A DNA stretch of 64,000 nucleotides, from contig NC_084888.1 of assembly GCF_958979055.1 (NCBI RefSeq), forward strand, positions 4,606,001-4,670,000. The letters are read 5' to 3'. Shown here piece by piece: positions 34,992-45,133 of this stretch (its first letter is position 1; every line of letters begins with the position of its first letter). A model generated the notes under the pieces. It was given only the letters and a program-made list of their open reading frames with translations. It did not search any database and had not been told where the DNA came from. Made by a program: the position numbers and the translations under genes. This stretch comes from Alnus glutinosa. Taxonomy: Eukaryota > Streptophyta > Magnoliopsida > Fagales > Betulaceae.

Positions 34992-35544
34992 GCTCCAACT
35001 CACCTCCTCTGTTTCTCGCGTTGTACATGTACTTCTTAGCTGTCAATTATATATGATTTCTTTTACCAGCACTGCCACATTCAAGAACCTTTTTTTTTTT
35101 TTTTTTTCTTAAGTGATTAAAAAACTTGGATTTAGTCGAAGTCCATCTTAAAAAGAACTTTTTTTTTTTTAAGGAAAGACAATTACTAATTGTATTCTCA
35201 TGTTGTTTTTGCTATTTATTTGAGATAAATATGGACAAAGGTTTTACATTTAAAATCTTCATAAACTCATGTCTTAATTAAATCTGTAAAATTAAAATAT
35301 AAGCCATAAAAGTTAAAATCGCGTCAAGCACACTAAGACTGTATTATATTTTTCTTTCAAATTAAAATTGGTGCATAGTTTAAAGGGTCTAAACCCATAG
35401 TTTTTACGTCTACTTTTAATGGGATCTTACCCTTTTATATATTGGCGTTCATTGCAAAATGCAGCTCTAAAACTCGATGGTAAGTAGTCAACAATGATCC
35501 CGACAGGCTCATTACAGAGTCCGATTCTACGCACTTTCATGCTT

Positions 35545-35546
<2 letters not shown>

Positions 35547-35594
<48 letters not shown>
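35547..35594 (+). repeat. (CT)n microsatellite
   Basis: About 24 CT units in the spacer downstream of the B3 gene's 3' end. Confidence 0.9.
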
Positions 35595-35597
<3 letters not shown>

Positions 35598-36011
35598 GGA
35601 TGATTTCATATATGAGATATGAGAAAAATTCAAGGCCAGAGTTTCGGCACTTTTCCTGGAATTTAACATATTAGATACTTTTTCCAGTTTCAACGGTAAA
35701 GCAGTAATTAATTTGCTCATGATAAGCCGCTACTGTTACACATGGGAGAATAGAAGTATCATAAAAATGGTTGAGGCAATTGCTAGCCAGTAAAGATCCT
35801 CCTCCACATGGCGTTCAACTATTGCCTGTATCTAAAGCTCCTTGTCACAGATCCTACATTAATAACAAGATATTAGTGTTACTAACTGTTAGTTATGTCA
35901 GAAATTTATCAAAGCGTAACTTGTCTTGTTGTTTTAAGATACAGCGGGAGATTAGATAAACATATCAACAATAATATAAATATATACATTTGGCACTTAA
36001 CATGGACAATG

Positions 36012-39000
36012 TCACCATCGAGCGGTAGCCTCTACCTGGAACTTGAGGTCGTAGCTTTCAGCTTTCGACTTCAGGCTATCAATATAGGAACCAAATCCAT
36101 AACAGGCTTCCTTTAATTCCACTAGTTTTGCTTCAATATTGCTTATTTCGTCTTCTGTGCGACCTCGTTCAGTTCTAGCTTCTAAGTACCTCCTTGCATT
36201 TGTGGCACCTTCTGATTCATAGGCAAGGCTTACAATCCGTCTGAGCCGGGAGCGTAAGAACCTTACATTCATGCCCAAATGCTCGAAGGCTTGCAAAGTC
36301 TTGTCCCAAGCAGAAAACTCCTCCCGCGAGGTTGTAAGCTTGCTAGCTTTTATGGCATCCGCAATATTAACAGTCTCAAAAATAATCCCAACAATCAACG
36401 CAAAATTGATGCCGCTGACTAGACCGTCATGAATAAATGCTTTCTGACTATAGCAGAGCTTGTAGTATTTCTTCCGAATATCCTCAGAGAACTCAGAATC
36501 CATAGGAATTCCATCTACTAGAATCCTGAAATTCTGAAAACTTTTGATGTCTTTGAACTGGATAGCTAGCTCAGACAACTTATAGCCTTCCAAAACCTCC
36601 GAACCAACCTCCTCACTATCGTTTTCAGATTGTTCTGCTGGCTGTCCAAGTTTAGTAACAGATCTTGGCAGGCCAATCTTTTTCTTCTTTTCAAAGAGAC
36701 CAAAATGATGAGGCTTTGGCCGTTTCCTCTTTGTATTACTGGAACCTAATGTACCCATCCAAGCCCAAGGAGAAATGTTAAAATAGTACAAAATAAAATG
36801 TTAACTTCCTGAGATGCATGGATGATACAAAAAGCTTTAAAACATAGACATAAGAACTTGCCTGCACAACTTTGTTTTGTCTGAGCATCCAAATTTAGGA
36901 GCAAAAGAGCCCCATCCACTTCAGTTAAAACATTTGGCCTTATTATGTAAACCTACGCAAATGATATCGATATATATTATTAAAAGCAATCCTAGATTTG
37001 AATTATCATTATAGCAAAAGAATCAAGTATCTTAAAATATCAATTTTCTACTGTAGATAGTCTCAGTATGAGAAAGCTACAGATCAGCAAAATTTAAAAA
37101 TTTAAAATTACTCTCACTTCCTCTCTCATTAATTATAATGCAAGCTAACTACGTGGGGATGAGTCCCTTAAGGTAGCTTTCCGTAATTTATCCAATATTG
37201 CTCGTTTTAAAGATGTTAGAGGAAAGTTAATTTTATCATAGCAACGCATGATTAGGAGGTGGATTTCTTTACTTCGTTCTTCAATTTGTAGTACGCCTTC
37301 ATATTGAGACGGGGCGGTGAATACAAGCTCTGCTGGGCCTCTTCCAAGAGTGGGTTGTTCGTCGTAGGATCATTCTATAATGCCCTATCTCCCCATGACA
37401 GCACTCATTTCCCTTAGAGGAGTACTAAGCAAAATAAGGTTCCCTTGAAAGTGATGTTCTTTGCTTGGTTGGCCGTATTAGGGAAGATCCTCACTACGGA
37501 TAGCCTAAGGAAGCAACGTATCATAATAGTAAAATGGTGTTGTATGTATAAGAAGAGTGGGGAATCTGCTGATCACCTTTTACTCTATTGTGCAGTTGCT
37601 TGTGCCTTGAGGGATTCTATTTTCAATCTTTTTGGGTTAGACCGAGTCATACTTAGACAAGTGGTAGATCTCTTCGCATCTTGAAGAGGTCAGTTTGGTA
37701 GTCTTCATAGTGCAGCATTGTGGAAGATGGTTCCATCCTGCACAATCTAGTATATCTTAAGAGAAAGAAATGACTGTAGCTTTAAAGACCTTGAGGGGAC
37801 GGTGGTGGAATTAAAAACTTTTTTATTGAATACCCTATAAACTGGGCGGCTGCCTATAATTACTTTCATGTTTCTAGCTTTCATGATTTTCTTGCACTTT
37901 TTTCTTTTTCTGGCTAGATGCTTTTCTTGTATACTTGTGTACTTTGGTTGCACCCTTGCGCTTATTAATAAATTTTGATTACTTATAAAAAAAAAACCAA
38001 TAAGACAAAAAGATTACTTACAAGAAAAATGCAAACTAACAAACCAAACTAATTCAACAAGGAAAGCTATCCCTAACTATATTATAATACAACAGAGAGG
38101 GCAAAGCACATGTATTTTCTTGTGGATGAGAAATTTTAAAACATTTGTATCAAAAAGTCTTGGGCAAACTTATAGCTTATTATTTCAATGTGTAGAGTAA
38201 AAGCATTTGCCAACAATAATGGTTTATGATGGATTTCGCGGTGTTTGATATCCTCATAGTAGCGTGCTCTCTCTATGTGTTATATGTATGATATGTTAGT
38301 CTTCAACTGGTAAGCAGATTGACCCATGATTTTTCTATTCAGTGTTTGTCAAGAACAATCAGGTATAATGTATGTTTTGTCACAAACAACTCTAATGGAC
38401 AACTTACAACAATAAAACTCAACGAATCAAACTACTTGGGAGTCAATCTGCTAGTTGTTACCCATAGGCAATGAAGGGCTCTAATTATAACGACCCGGAA
38501 AAAAGCGCTAGTCACATCTGCACTATCACCCCAAAATGATTAGTCAATTTAGAGTTTCCCTAGAATCACTAATAAAGTTCAGTTTCACTTACTTGAGCAT
38601 CTCTTATAAACCAACCACTCTCTATATGGGTTACTCCTCTTCTCAATATCGAACCAGAGTGTTACACTAATAGAAGATAAAGAAAGCTAAAGATACAACC
38701 AAACATTATAACTATTAAAGCCAATTAGCTTTAGTTCAAATGGCGTCTCCTCTTCCAGTAAGAACACAGTGGAGGGTATGGTCGTGGGTTAGAGAGCCAA
38801 TGCTAATATCTAGACCGTATCACATCCTATTCTGATATCTCTTTCTAATCTTGCAGAAAAAAGATAAGGTACAGTAAAAATGTCATTCACTCACTTTATT
38901 ACTGGTATTGCATAGTTTATTCTCTTACAGAAGGTTAACTAGAAAAGCCAGCTACTTCAGTCTATTGTATGAGAAGTGGAAAGCAAAGAACTCACATGTT

Positions 39001-41050
39001 TGGAAAGCTTATCCGCCATACAGTCCAAAACCAGCGGAGACTTCATGTTCCTTAGAAATACACAAGCTATAGTGGAAGTATATTTCTTGTATCCATTGTG
39101 GTTAAGGCCTAAGGGGATATAATCATGGATTAAAATACCTGATGCACTCTCATCCCTCAGGAATTATTTGCTTTATTTCCAAAATTCTAAGATTATTTAT
39201 TGTAATTATGGAAGGAAACATTTTTATTATTTTCTGAAAATGCATCACCTTTCCCACCCTCAAACTATATGGTTTTCTTTTAAACATTCCCAGCATATCC
39301 CTCAATCTTCCCAATGTGCCAGACTGTTACTTTGACCAATGTTCACCGTATTCACATGTCATTAGGACTACACAAGACACGATGAAATTCCATACATTAG
39401 CTCATAAAATTATTTAGTGATCATATCATCTTGGCATGCCATAACAATATCTAGAAGTTCCAAACAGACATTTACAATATAAATATAAGAAAATAATAAA
39501 TAAATCATCACCTTAAATTTGGTAGGTTCAACTAATTGGAAGATCAAAACATCTCCCTCGAGCAATTTGTGTGCAGCAGAAAACTGTCTCCAACCAGCAC
39601 TCAATCCAGTCTTGTATGCAATGTATTTCAACTCATATTGTTTTCCACATTCATCTTCCAAAATGACTGTAGTGTCTTTATTTGGTAAGTATGCCTTACA
39701 AAACGCCCCGGGAAGCCCCTGTTATTTTGAGTTTTTTTTTTTTTTTTTTTTTTTTTTAAGAAGAAGAAAAAGACATAAGCTAGATATGTATAGTTTCATA
39801 AGTAATATTATCAACAAGATTGGGGTTTTTCTAGATTTTTTAGATAAAAATTCATGGTGGGGTTCTTGAAATCTTAACCATTATTTTTAATTAAATGGTT
39901 CGAATTTTGTCATTTTTGTGTTTATCACCCTTGGAAAATCCTGAAATTTTCTTTAACTGATTGTATATCACAAAGTTGTATGTTAAGATGGCAAAATTTG
40001 AACCAATTAATTGAAGACAAGCATTAGGATTTCAAAAACTCTACTGTACGATTACCCTAGTAAATCTAAATATTTTTCTAGAGAATCCTCTGATTGTTAT
40101 CAGCCTAGTTCAAATTCGTGCAATTTTGACAAAGCTCACCATCCAAAAACAACCAGCAACATGTGATCTGACCAAAGATTTCACAAAGCTAGGGTATTCA
40201 GGAGGAAGATTCGACCGAACTTCCTGAGCTTGAATCAGTGCTGATGACCTGGCTCCACCAAGTCCATCAACCGCAGCTTTACCTTTCATAGAGCTTCAAG
40301 TAAAGCATAGCACAGAACCAGGATTGTCACAAAGCATATCCACCGAATGCAAACACAAATCATTGAAGCACATCAAAATTAAGCATCTAAGACACCTCAC
40401 TGACCTTATCATTGTCTTCATTGCCTGACTCGTTACAGCCTGCTCAGCATTTACAAAATTTTCCAATTAATCGACTACTCCAGTTTGTTAAACAACAATT
40501 CCGTATCATTCGTACGATTTTCGTTACAGAAACTTAATTTTCACACGAAATAAACTGATTCTCGAATGTGATCTCCACTCTAATGACAATATTTACGTCA
40601 TGCTCTGGTAACCTTTTTGGTTAGCATATTGAAACTACTTTAAAGAGCCGTAATCTTCGCAAACCAAACAACGCATTTCATTGATTCTAATCAGACGCGA
40701 CTATACACATTTGAAGCAAATGAAACGCTTACATGCTTCATCATCGAATCCGAACGCCCTTTCTTGATGCTCGAGAGCGTTTCCTTTTTATCCATTGGCT
40801 TCTTTTGATTGCCCTGTCAACAATGCACCAAAACTATCACCAAATTATGGAACAAAATTGTAACAACAAAAAAACACACAAACACAGAAAGAGATTGGAG
40901 CTTAACCGTGGAGGAAGAGGGCCTGGGCTTGAGCTTGGAAGACCTGGACAGCTCCGCCAGAATTACGTCTTCCACCTCCTCGCACGACGCCGTTTCCATC
41001 GGTTCAGCCTTCTCCTCCTCTTCATTTTCCCTCTTGACCACTTGATCCAT
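36012..41050 (-). CDS. B3-domain protein (Os01g0234100/At3g19184-like)
   Basis: Predicted exons on the minus strand: 41050-40907, 40813-40733, 40293-40140, 39718-39512, 36952-36862 and 36745-36012, for roughly 470 residues. The N-terminus is acidic (MDQVVKRENEEEEKAE). Exon 3 ends in the B3 start (PPEYPSFVKSLVRSHVAGC). Exon 4 carries most of the plant B3 DNA-binding fold (GLPGAFCKAYLPNKDTTVIL, YKTGLSAGWRQFSAAHKLLE, GDVLIFQLVEPTKF). Exon 5 completes it (VYIIRPNVLTEVDGALLLLN). The last exon holds a conserved non-DNA-binding region (SGINFALIVGIIFETVNIAD, WDKTLQAFEHLGMNVRFLRS) and a coiled coil ending EATARW. The family is nuclear and presumably regulatory; targets are unknown. Intron 5 uses a GC donor (CAG followed by GCAAGT). 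The exon 2-exon 3 join as listed does not keep phase; a weak GTATAG donor at 40706 or a small missed exon would fix it. Intron 4 is 2.56 kb and full of transposon debris. Confidence 0.82.
37145..37996 (+). mobile_element. 5'-truncated LINE fragment inside a B3-gene intron
   Basis: Encodes a damaged reverse-transcriptase zinc-binding region on the plus strand (VMFFAWLAVLGKILTTDSLR, SGESADHLLLYCAVACALRD) and ends AATAAATTTTGATTACTTAT plus poly-A at 37987-37996. Several stops interrupt it. It is antisense to the host gene. I could not identify a target duplication, so the left edge is approximate. Confidence 0.75.
38486..38666. mobile_element. Solo LTR of a short LTR family
   Basis: 181 bp between an exact 5-bp duplication CTAAT (38481-38485 and 38667-38671). 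It ends GTGTTACA; its start TATAAC is one change from the expected TGTAAC. Blocks such as GATTAGTCAATTTAGAG, AATCACT and TATAAACCAACCACTC match the solo LTR at 42429-42644. No internal element sequence is present. Confidence 0.8.
38721..38866 (+). mobile_element. Possible tRNA-derived SINE
   Basis: An A-box-like TAGCTTTAGTTCAAATGGC and a B-box-like GTCGTGGGTTAGAGAGCC are spaced as in plant tRNA-derived SINEs, followed by a T/A-rich tail with a short A run near 38858. No target duplication was found. Confidence 0.5.
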
Positions 41051-42105
41051 AATCACAAGCTTAAATTCCTCAGCATCAAATGTAAGAAGGGACTGGAAAT
41101 TGATTTCTGGAACCTGAAAGAGAGAGGGGACCGTAATGTTCGTGCCTCGTGACCTTCATTGCCTGGTTGGCATTTTCGGTATATATATGCGCGCAAATCC
41201 GCTTGGACTATAATCGGAATAATCAATAATCCCGCTGCAATATTTAGATACGAACAAAATTTCCTCGACTATTTTTTTCATATGTATATAAAGTCACGTA
41301 TATTTTAAATTTTTATATATTTTTTAAAAATGTAAATAAAAACCAATTTATATTAATTTAATAGACTAAATTAAAAAAAAAAAAAAAATTCTCTTCTATT
41401 GTATAAAATTCTTTAAGTCTATATCATTGATTTTAAATTTAATAATTTAATTTTACCATATTATTTATTAGTTTTACTGATTTAAAATTTATGAATACTC
41501 TAAATATAAATGATAATTATCGATGTTTATTGTTTACCTAACCTTTAAAAGTGAGATTTAGTGGCATAATAATATATTTTTTTGTTATAATTGCATGGTT
41601 TCCGCGGCAAGAGTGTCTGTTTAAAACAGAATTTGAGTGGGTTTGGCACCAAGTGGACGCGCGAAGACATTGTTAACGACATTTTTTTTTTAAGATCTAT
41701 AAATTTTTTGGATGGTTTGTAGCTGTCTCCCTCTATTAGTGAATAGGACAGCGATTTTACCGAGGTTGTAAAACTTTTTTACCAAGAATCTAGGTTTAAA
41801 ATGTTAGAAAGCAAAATTAATTTTTTTTTTTTTAGAAAAAAAAAAAAAAAAAAAAAAAAAAGAAGAAGGAGAGAGGTTGAAGTGCATCCAGGTACCTGGG
41901 TTTGGGCTGATAACAGTATGGTTTGTGTGTGCGAAACTGCAAATTCATCAACACCGTGTTGAAGTAATGAAGTTATTGGGCTCCGAAGAGTCAGTGTCAA
42001 TGAATGTGAAATTGCTCGGTCCATAGTCCCCTTAATCGTATTTCCTAATCCAATGGGTAATGAGAACCAATCATAATAAGAGATTTTCCAGCAAAATGTA
42101 TACAT
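41051..42105. other. 5' flank of the B3 gene and spacer
   Basis: The promoter of the minus-strand B3 gene lies just right of 41050. The rest is AT-rich with a T/A homopolymer pair at 41821-41860. The frame at 41779-42105 (minus) crosses these homopolymers and is not supported. Confidence 0.4.
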
Positions 42106-42108
42106 TTA

Positions 42109-42653
42109 GGCTCCGATTGTTTTGGCCTAAAATAATTTTTGAAAAATATTTTTAGTTTTTTTTTTTTTTAATGCTGTCAAAAAAAATAGTGAGAGAAATA
42201 TTTATTTAATTTTTGTAAAATGATTTCTCTTTACTAAACCGTAAACAATTTATCGTGTTTGAGCTTCTCATTCTCAAATCACTGAAATTTATGAGAAGTT
42301 GCCATAGTCGCCAGCCGTTTTCATTCGTTATTCGTTTTCGTACAAGACAGACGCCAAAGAATATTTTCAAGTAAAATAACAAAATCATTTTTTTTCAACG
42401 GAAAAACATATTACATCGAAATAAACGGTGTAATGACCCATCTAAGAAAAAACAATAGTCACATATGCGCTAACATCTCAAAAGGACTAGTCAATTTAGA
42501 GATTTCTTATAATCACTTATAAAGCTCGGCTTTACCTAACAAGTAAGCAATATGAGACTTAATACTCATGAGTGTCTTTATAAATTAACCACTCACTCTT
42601 TATGTGGACTACTCGTCTTCTTAATATGAAATCGAAGTATTACAAATGGAGCC
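42109..42653. mobile_element. Tourist-like MITE carrying a solo LTR in its right end
   Basis: The left terminus GGCTCCGATTGTTTTGGC pairs with the right terminus, which reads CGAAATAAACGG then AGCC once the LTR at 42429-42644 and its 5-bp duplication are removed. TTA flanks both ends (42106-42108 and 42654-42656), the usual 3-bp duplication of PIF/Harbinger elements. The interior is non-coding. Its terminal style is also seen near 3700-3780. Confidence 0.7.
42429..42644. mobile_element. Solo LTR nested in the MITE
   Basis: 216 bp of TGTAAT...ATTACA form, flanked by AACGG (42424-42428) and AATGG (42645-42649), one mismatch apart. It belongs to the same family as 38486-38666. It sits a few bases from the end of the host MITE. 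Confidence 0.78.
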
Positions 42654-42731
42654 TTATTTGAAATAATAATTTTCTGTACTTTTAATCAAATGATCTATAG
42701 CTGTCAACATATCTTTTAGTAATAAAAATGT

Positions 42732-42855
42732 AGTGGTTCTCTGGGGTAACCTCAACTGGTGAGTATGCATGTTCCCTCCATTATTGTCCAAGGTCTAACT
42801 GTGGGTCAACTCAAATGCTCCAGCGAGGTTTTTTCCTTGTTATCAAAAAAAAAAA
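42732..42855 (+). mobile_element. Probable tRNA-derived SINE
   Basis: GGTAACCTCAACTGGTGAG is A-box-like and AAGGTCTAACTGTGGGTCAA B-box-like. The unit ends TTGTTATC plus an A run at 42845-42855. This architecture is typical of plant SINEs; target duplication not resolved. Confidence 0.55.
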
Positions 42856-44002
42856 CTATCAAATTTCAATCTCTCGTTCATATTCTGTTGACCAATATAT
42901 ATATATATATAAAACTCCTTACACAAAGATCATAGAAATACGTGCATGTATAAGCATATTGTTGACAAAAACTCAAGGAATCCAGAATTTTCTTTTCTTT
43001 TTTTTTCTTTTTTTTAACAAGATAGCATGTGCTACCATATATTATTGAAAGTCACAAGGGCGAGTACAAGGATAGAGGTACAAGACCCCTCTAAACCTTA
43101 AGTCAGAAATAAGTCTGACTTGAAGTAGTTGCCTAAATACAATACACAAATATTACAAGAAACCAAATAAAACACATCTTTACAGTTAAAGCCCATATAA
43201 AACAACATAAGAGGACTGGCCTAATCTACCACTGACACCAAATAAGCTCATGAAACATTTGTGCATTACAATTAGACAAACTGTGATCCACAGTAGACAC
43301 ATAGGAATGTACAAAGCAGAAAATCCACGACCACCAGCTCCAGGAAAGCCGTCGCCGGACAGCACGCGCCTACTCCAGGATCCTTTTTTGTAGCAGACAA
43401 CCCTCCGCAATCCAAAACATCACCACGTGAGACCGGAAACGAGGTACATGACCTTCACGCGTCAGACCAGGGAGGAAGCTCCCCAGCGCGTGCTGGCCAC
43501 GCACCAAACAGGGGAGAGAACGCACGGCCACGGCTTGAGACTATAGGACCGAAGGAGGCCCGCGACCACCACAGGGAGGCGTGTGTCGCATAAATCCGTG
43601 CCAGAACGCATAGATCTAGCGCCAAATAAAACCACACTATTAAAGCACGGCCAGAAACGCCTCGCCGGAGACACACCACGAGCGGCCAAAACCCACAAAA
43701 CCAATAGCCTGAAACACCTTTTGCTAGATAAGACAGAACAAAGAGAAAAAAAACAAGAAAAAGAACACGAAAGCTCCACAGCTAGAAGCTAGGAGAACCA
43801 CAACCTCTATCGGACCAGACTAGGAGGAACAAAATCTCCACAATCTTAAGGGCTGGGAGTGAAAGCTAAAACCCCCTGGGTGCAAGCCAGGGAATGAACA
43901 AAACAACCATCCTGGCCCTTTTTCAAAGGCTAGGGGAGACCAAACACCGGGAGGGGGAGGCGTGAAGCCTCCCCCCCGGCAACCAAACACCATGACGAAG
44001 CT

Positions 44003-45023
44003 TAGGGGTGTAAATCCGGAGCGGGTTCCCGGGTATTGGGTGAAACCCGGGAACCGGCTCCGGGTCCCCGGGTTTTAGGATTTAAACACCCGGGCCCGGA
44101 CCCAGGTATCCCGGGTATCCGGTCCGGGTTGTATATTAAAAATTGTTTTAAAGATCAGAATCTTAGTTCTAAAGAAGCAGCAGATCGAAGGAACCTTTGA
44201 GCATCATCAATGTAGCCATGTTTGAGCAGCCTCTTCTGAAATTAACCTTGGTTGATATTCTTGAAGCCAACGACAATTTCGGCAAGACAAACATAACTGG
44301 AGATGGAGGTTTTGGAACTGTATTCTGGCCTAATGGAAAAAACAGTTGCAGTTAAGAAGCTATGCGAAGCTAAAACACAGGGTCACCAAGAATTTATTGC
44401 TGAAATGGAAACTTTGGAAAAGGTAAAGCACCAAAATCTAGTCCCATTGCTTGGGTACTGCTCTTTCGACGAGGAGAACCTCCTTGTGTATGAATATATG
44501 GTCAATGGGAGCTTAGATCTTTTGCTGAGAAATCGGACAGGGGCCCTTGAAGTCCTTGACTGGGACAAACGGCTCAACATTGCAACTGGTGCTGCACGTG
44601 GGCTTCCTTTTCTTCACCAGGGTTATCAGTCGGATGAAATGGGTTACTCTCAAACGCCTTCCAACCATCAAAGTAAGGAGAATTTTGACAGATTTGTGAG
44701 AACGGCGGCTTGCGGGCTTGGGGGAAAACCAAAAAAGGTAGGGCAACCAAATGTTTGGAAAAAAGACTAAAAGGCCCTTCCTATTTAAGTTCCTAAGCCA
44801 TGTAATGCAAGGGTAAGGAGGTAAATTTATTTTTTTTTAATTGCTGAAGCTACCCGGATCCGGGTACCCGGGTATATCCGGGATTTTTTGAAATAAATAC
44901 CCGGCTCCGGCTCCGGGTACCCGGGTTCCAACCGGATTTCCCGGATTCCCGGTTTCCCGGAGCCGGGTAATGCCTGGAGCCGGTTTCCTAGCCGGATATA
45001 TCCGGTCCGGATTTACACCCCTA
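44003..45023. mobile_element. hAT-type element carrying a receptor-kinase gene fragment (Pack-TIR element)
   Basis: 1,021 bp bounded by inverted ends TAGGGGTGTAAATCCGG and CCGGATTTACACCCCTA, with an exact 8-bp target duplication ACGAAGCT at 43995-44002 and 45024-45031. Together these are hAT hallmarks. Subterminal regions (44015-44130 and 44850-45010) are dense in CCGGGTACCCGGG-like palindromes, typical of transposase-binding sites. No transposase is present. The interior at 44182-44625 is a coding-like receptor-kinase fragment described separately. The element inserted into an existing retroposon. Confidence 0.9.
44182..44625 (+). pseudogene. Captured EMS1-like LRR receptor-kinase fragment
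   Basis: The translation matches the juxtamembrane and N-lobe of EMS1/EXS-type leucine-rich-repeat receptor kinases. In order: RSKEPLSI, NVAMFEQPLLKLTLVDILEA, the glycine loop GDGGFGTVF, VAVKKL with the ATP-binding lysine, EFIAEMETLEKVKHQNLVPL, LLVYEYMVNGSLD and LDWDKRLNIATGAARG, ending FLHQG. It stops just before the catalytic HRD loop. Between the glycine loop and VAVKK about two codons are missing and one extra A shifts frame (near 44326-44340). From about 44303 an open frame runs to 44770 and adds unrelated residues at its end. No signal peptide, LRR or membrane segment is present, so it cannot act as a receptor. A full-length relative presumably exists elsewhere in this genome. Confidence 0.9.
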
Positions 45024-45133
45024 ACGAAGCTCTCTCTCTAAGAAGGCTCTCAAGAGTTTCTCTCTCTAGAAAGGACTTGGGTTACCTCATCCTGACAAAT
45101 TTTTTGTCTAGTCTTCTTCAATAAGGAATCCAG

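Larger units (their letters stand above)
34195..36011. other. 3' flank and spacer
   Basis: 3' UTR of the small gene, a C tract (34742-34756), a 48-bp tandem duplication (34898-34991, units begin TGGAAAAGCGTACGT and TGGAAAAGCATACGT) and a (CT)n tract (35547-35594). No gene supported. Confidence 0.5.
42986..45122 (-). mobile_element. LINE-like non-autonomous retroposon, second copy, split by a hAT element
   Basis: The target duplication AAGGAATCCAG occurs at 42975-42985 and 45123-45133. The poly-A shows as T runs (42989-43017) on the plus strand, so the element reads on the minus strand. Without the hAT insertion it is about 1.1 kb and related to 28808-29835 (shared TTTGTGCATTACA, GACAAACTGTGA, AATACACAAA and GGGAGGGGGAGG-type ends). 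Frames across its GC-rich half show no known domain. Confidence 0.85.

Noticed and set aside
43462-43779. Minus-strand frame of 105 codons in the second retroposon copy
   Set aside because: Runs in the element's own direction but has no recognisable domain and no counterpart in the first copy; treated as chance in GC-rich sequence.
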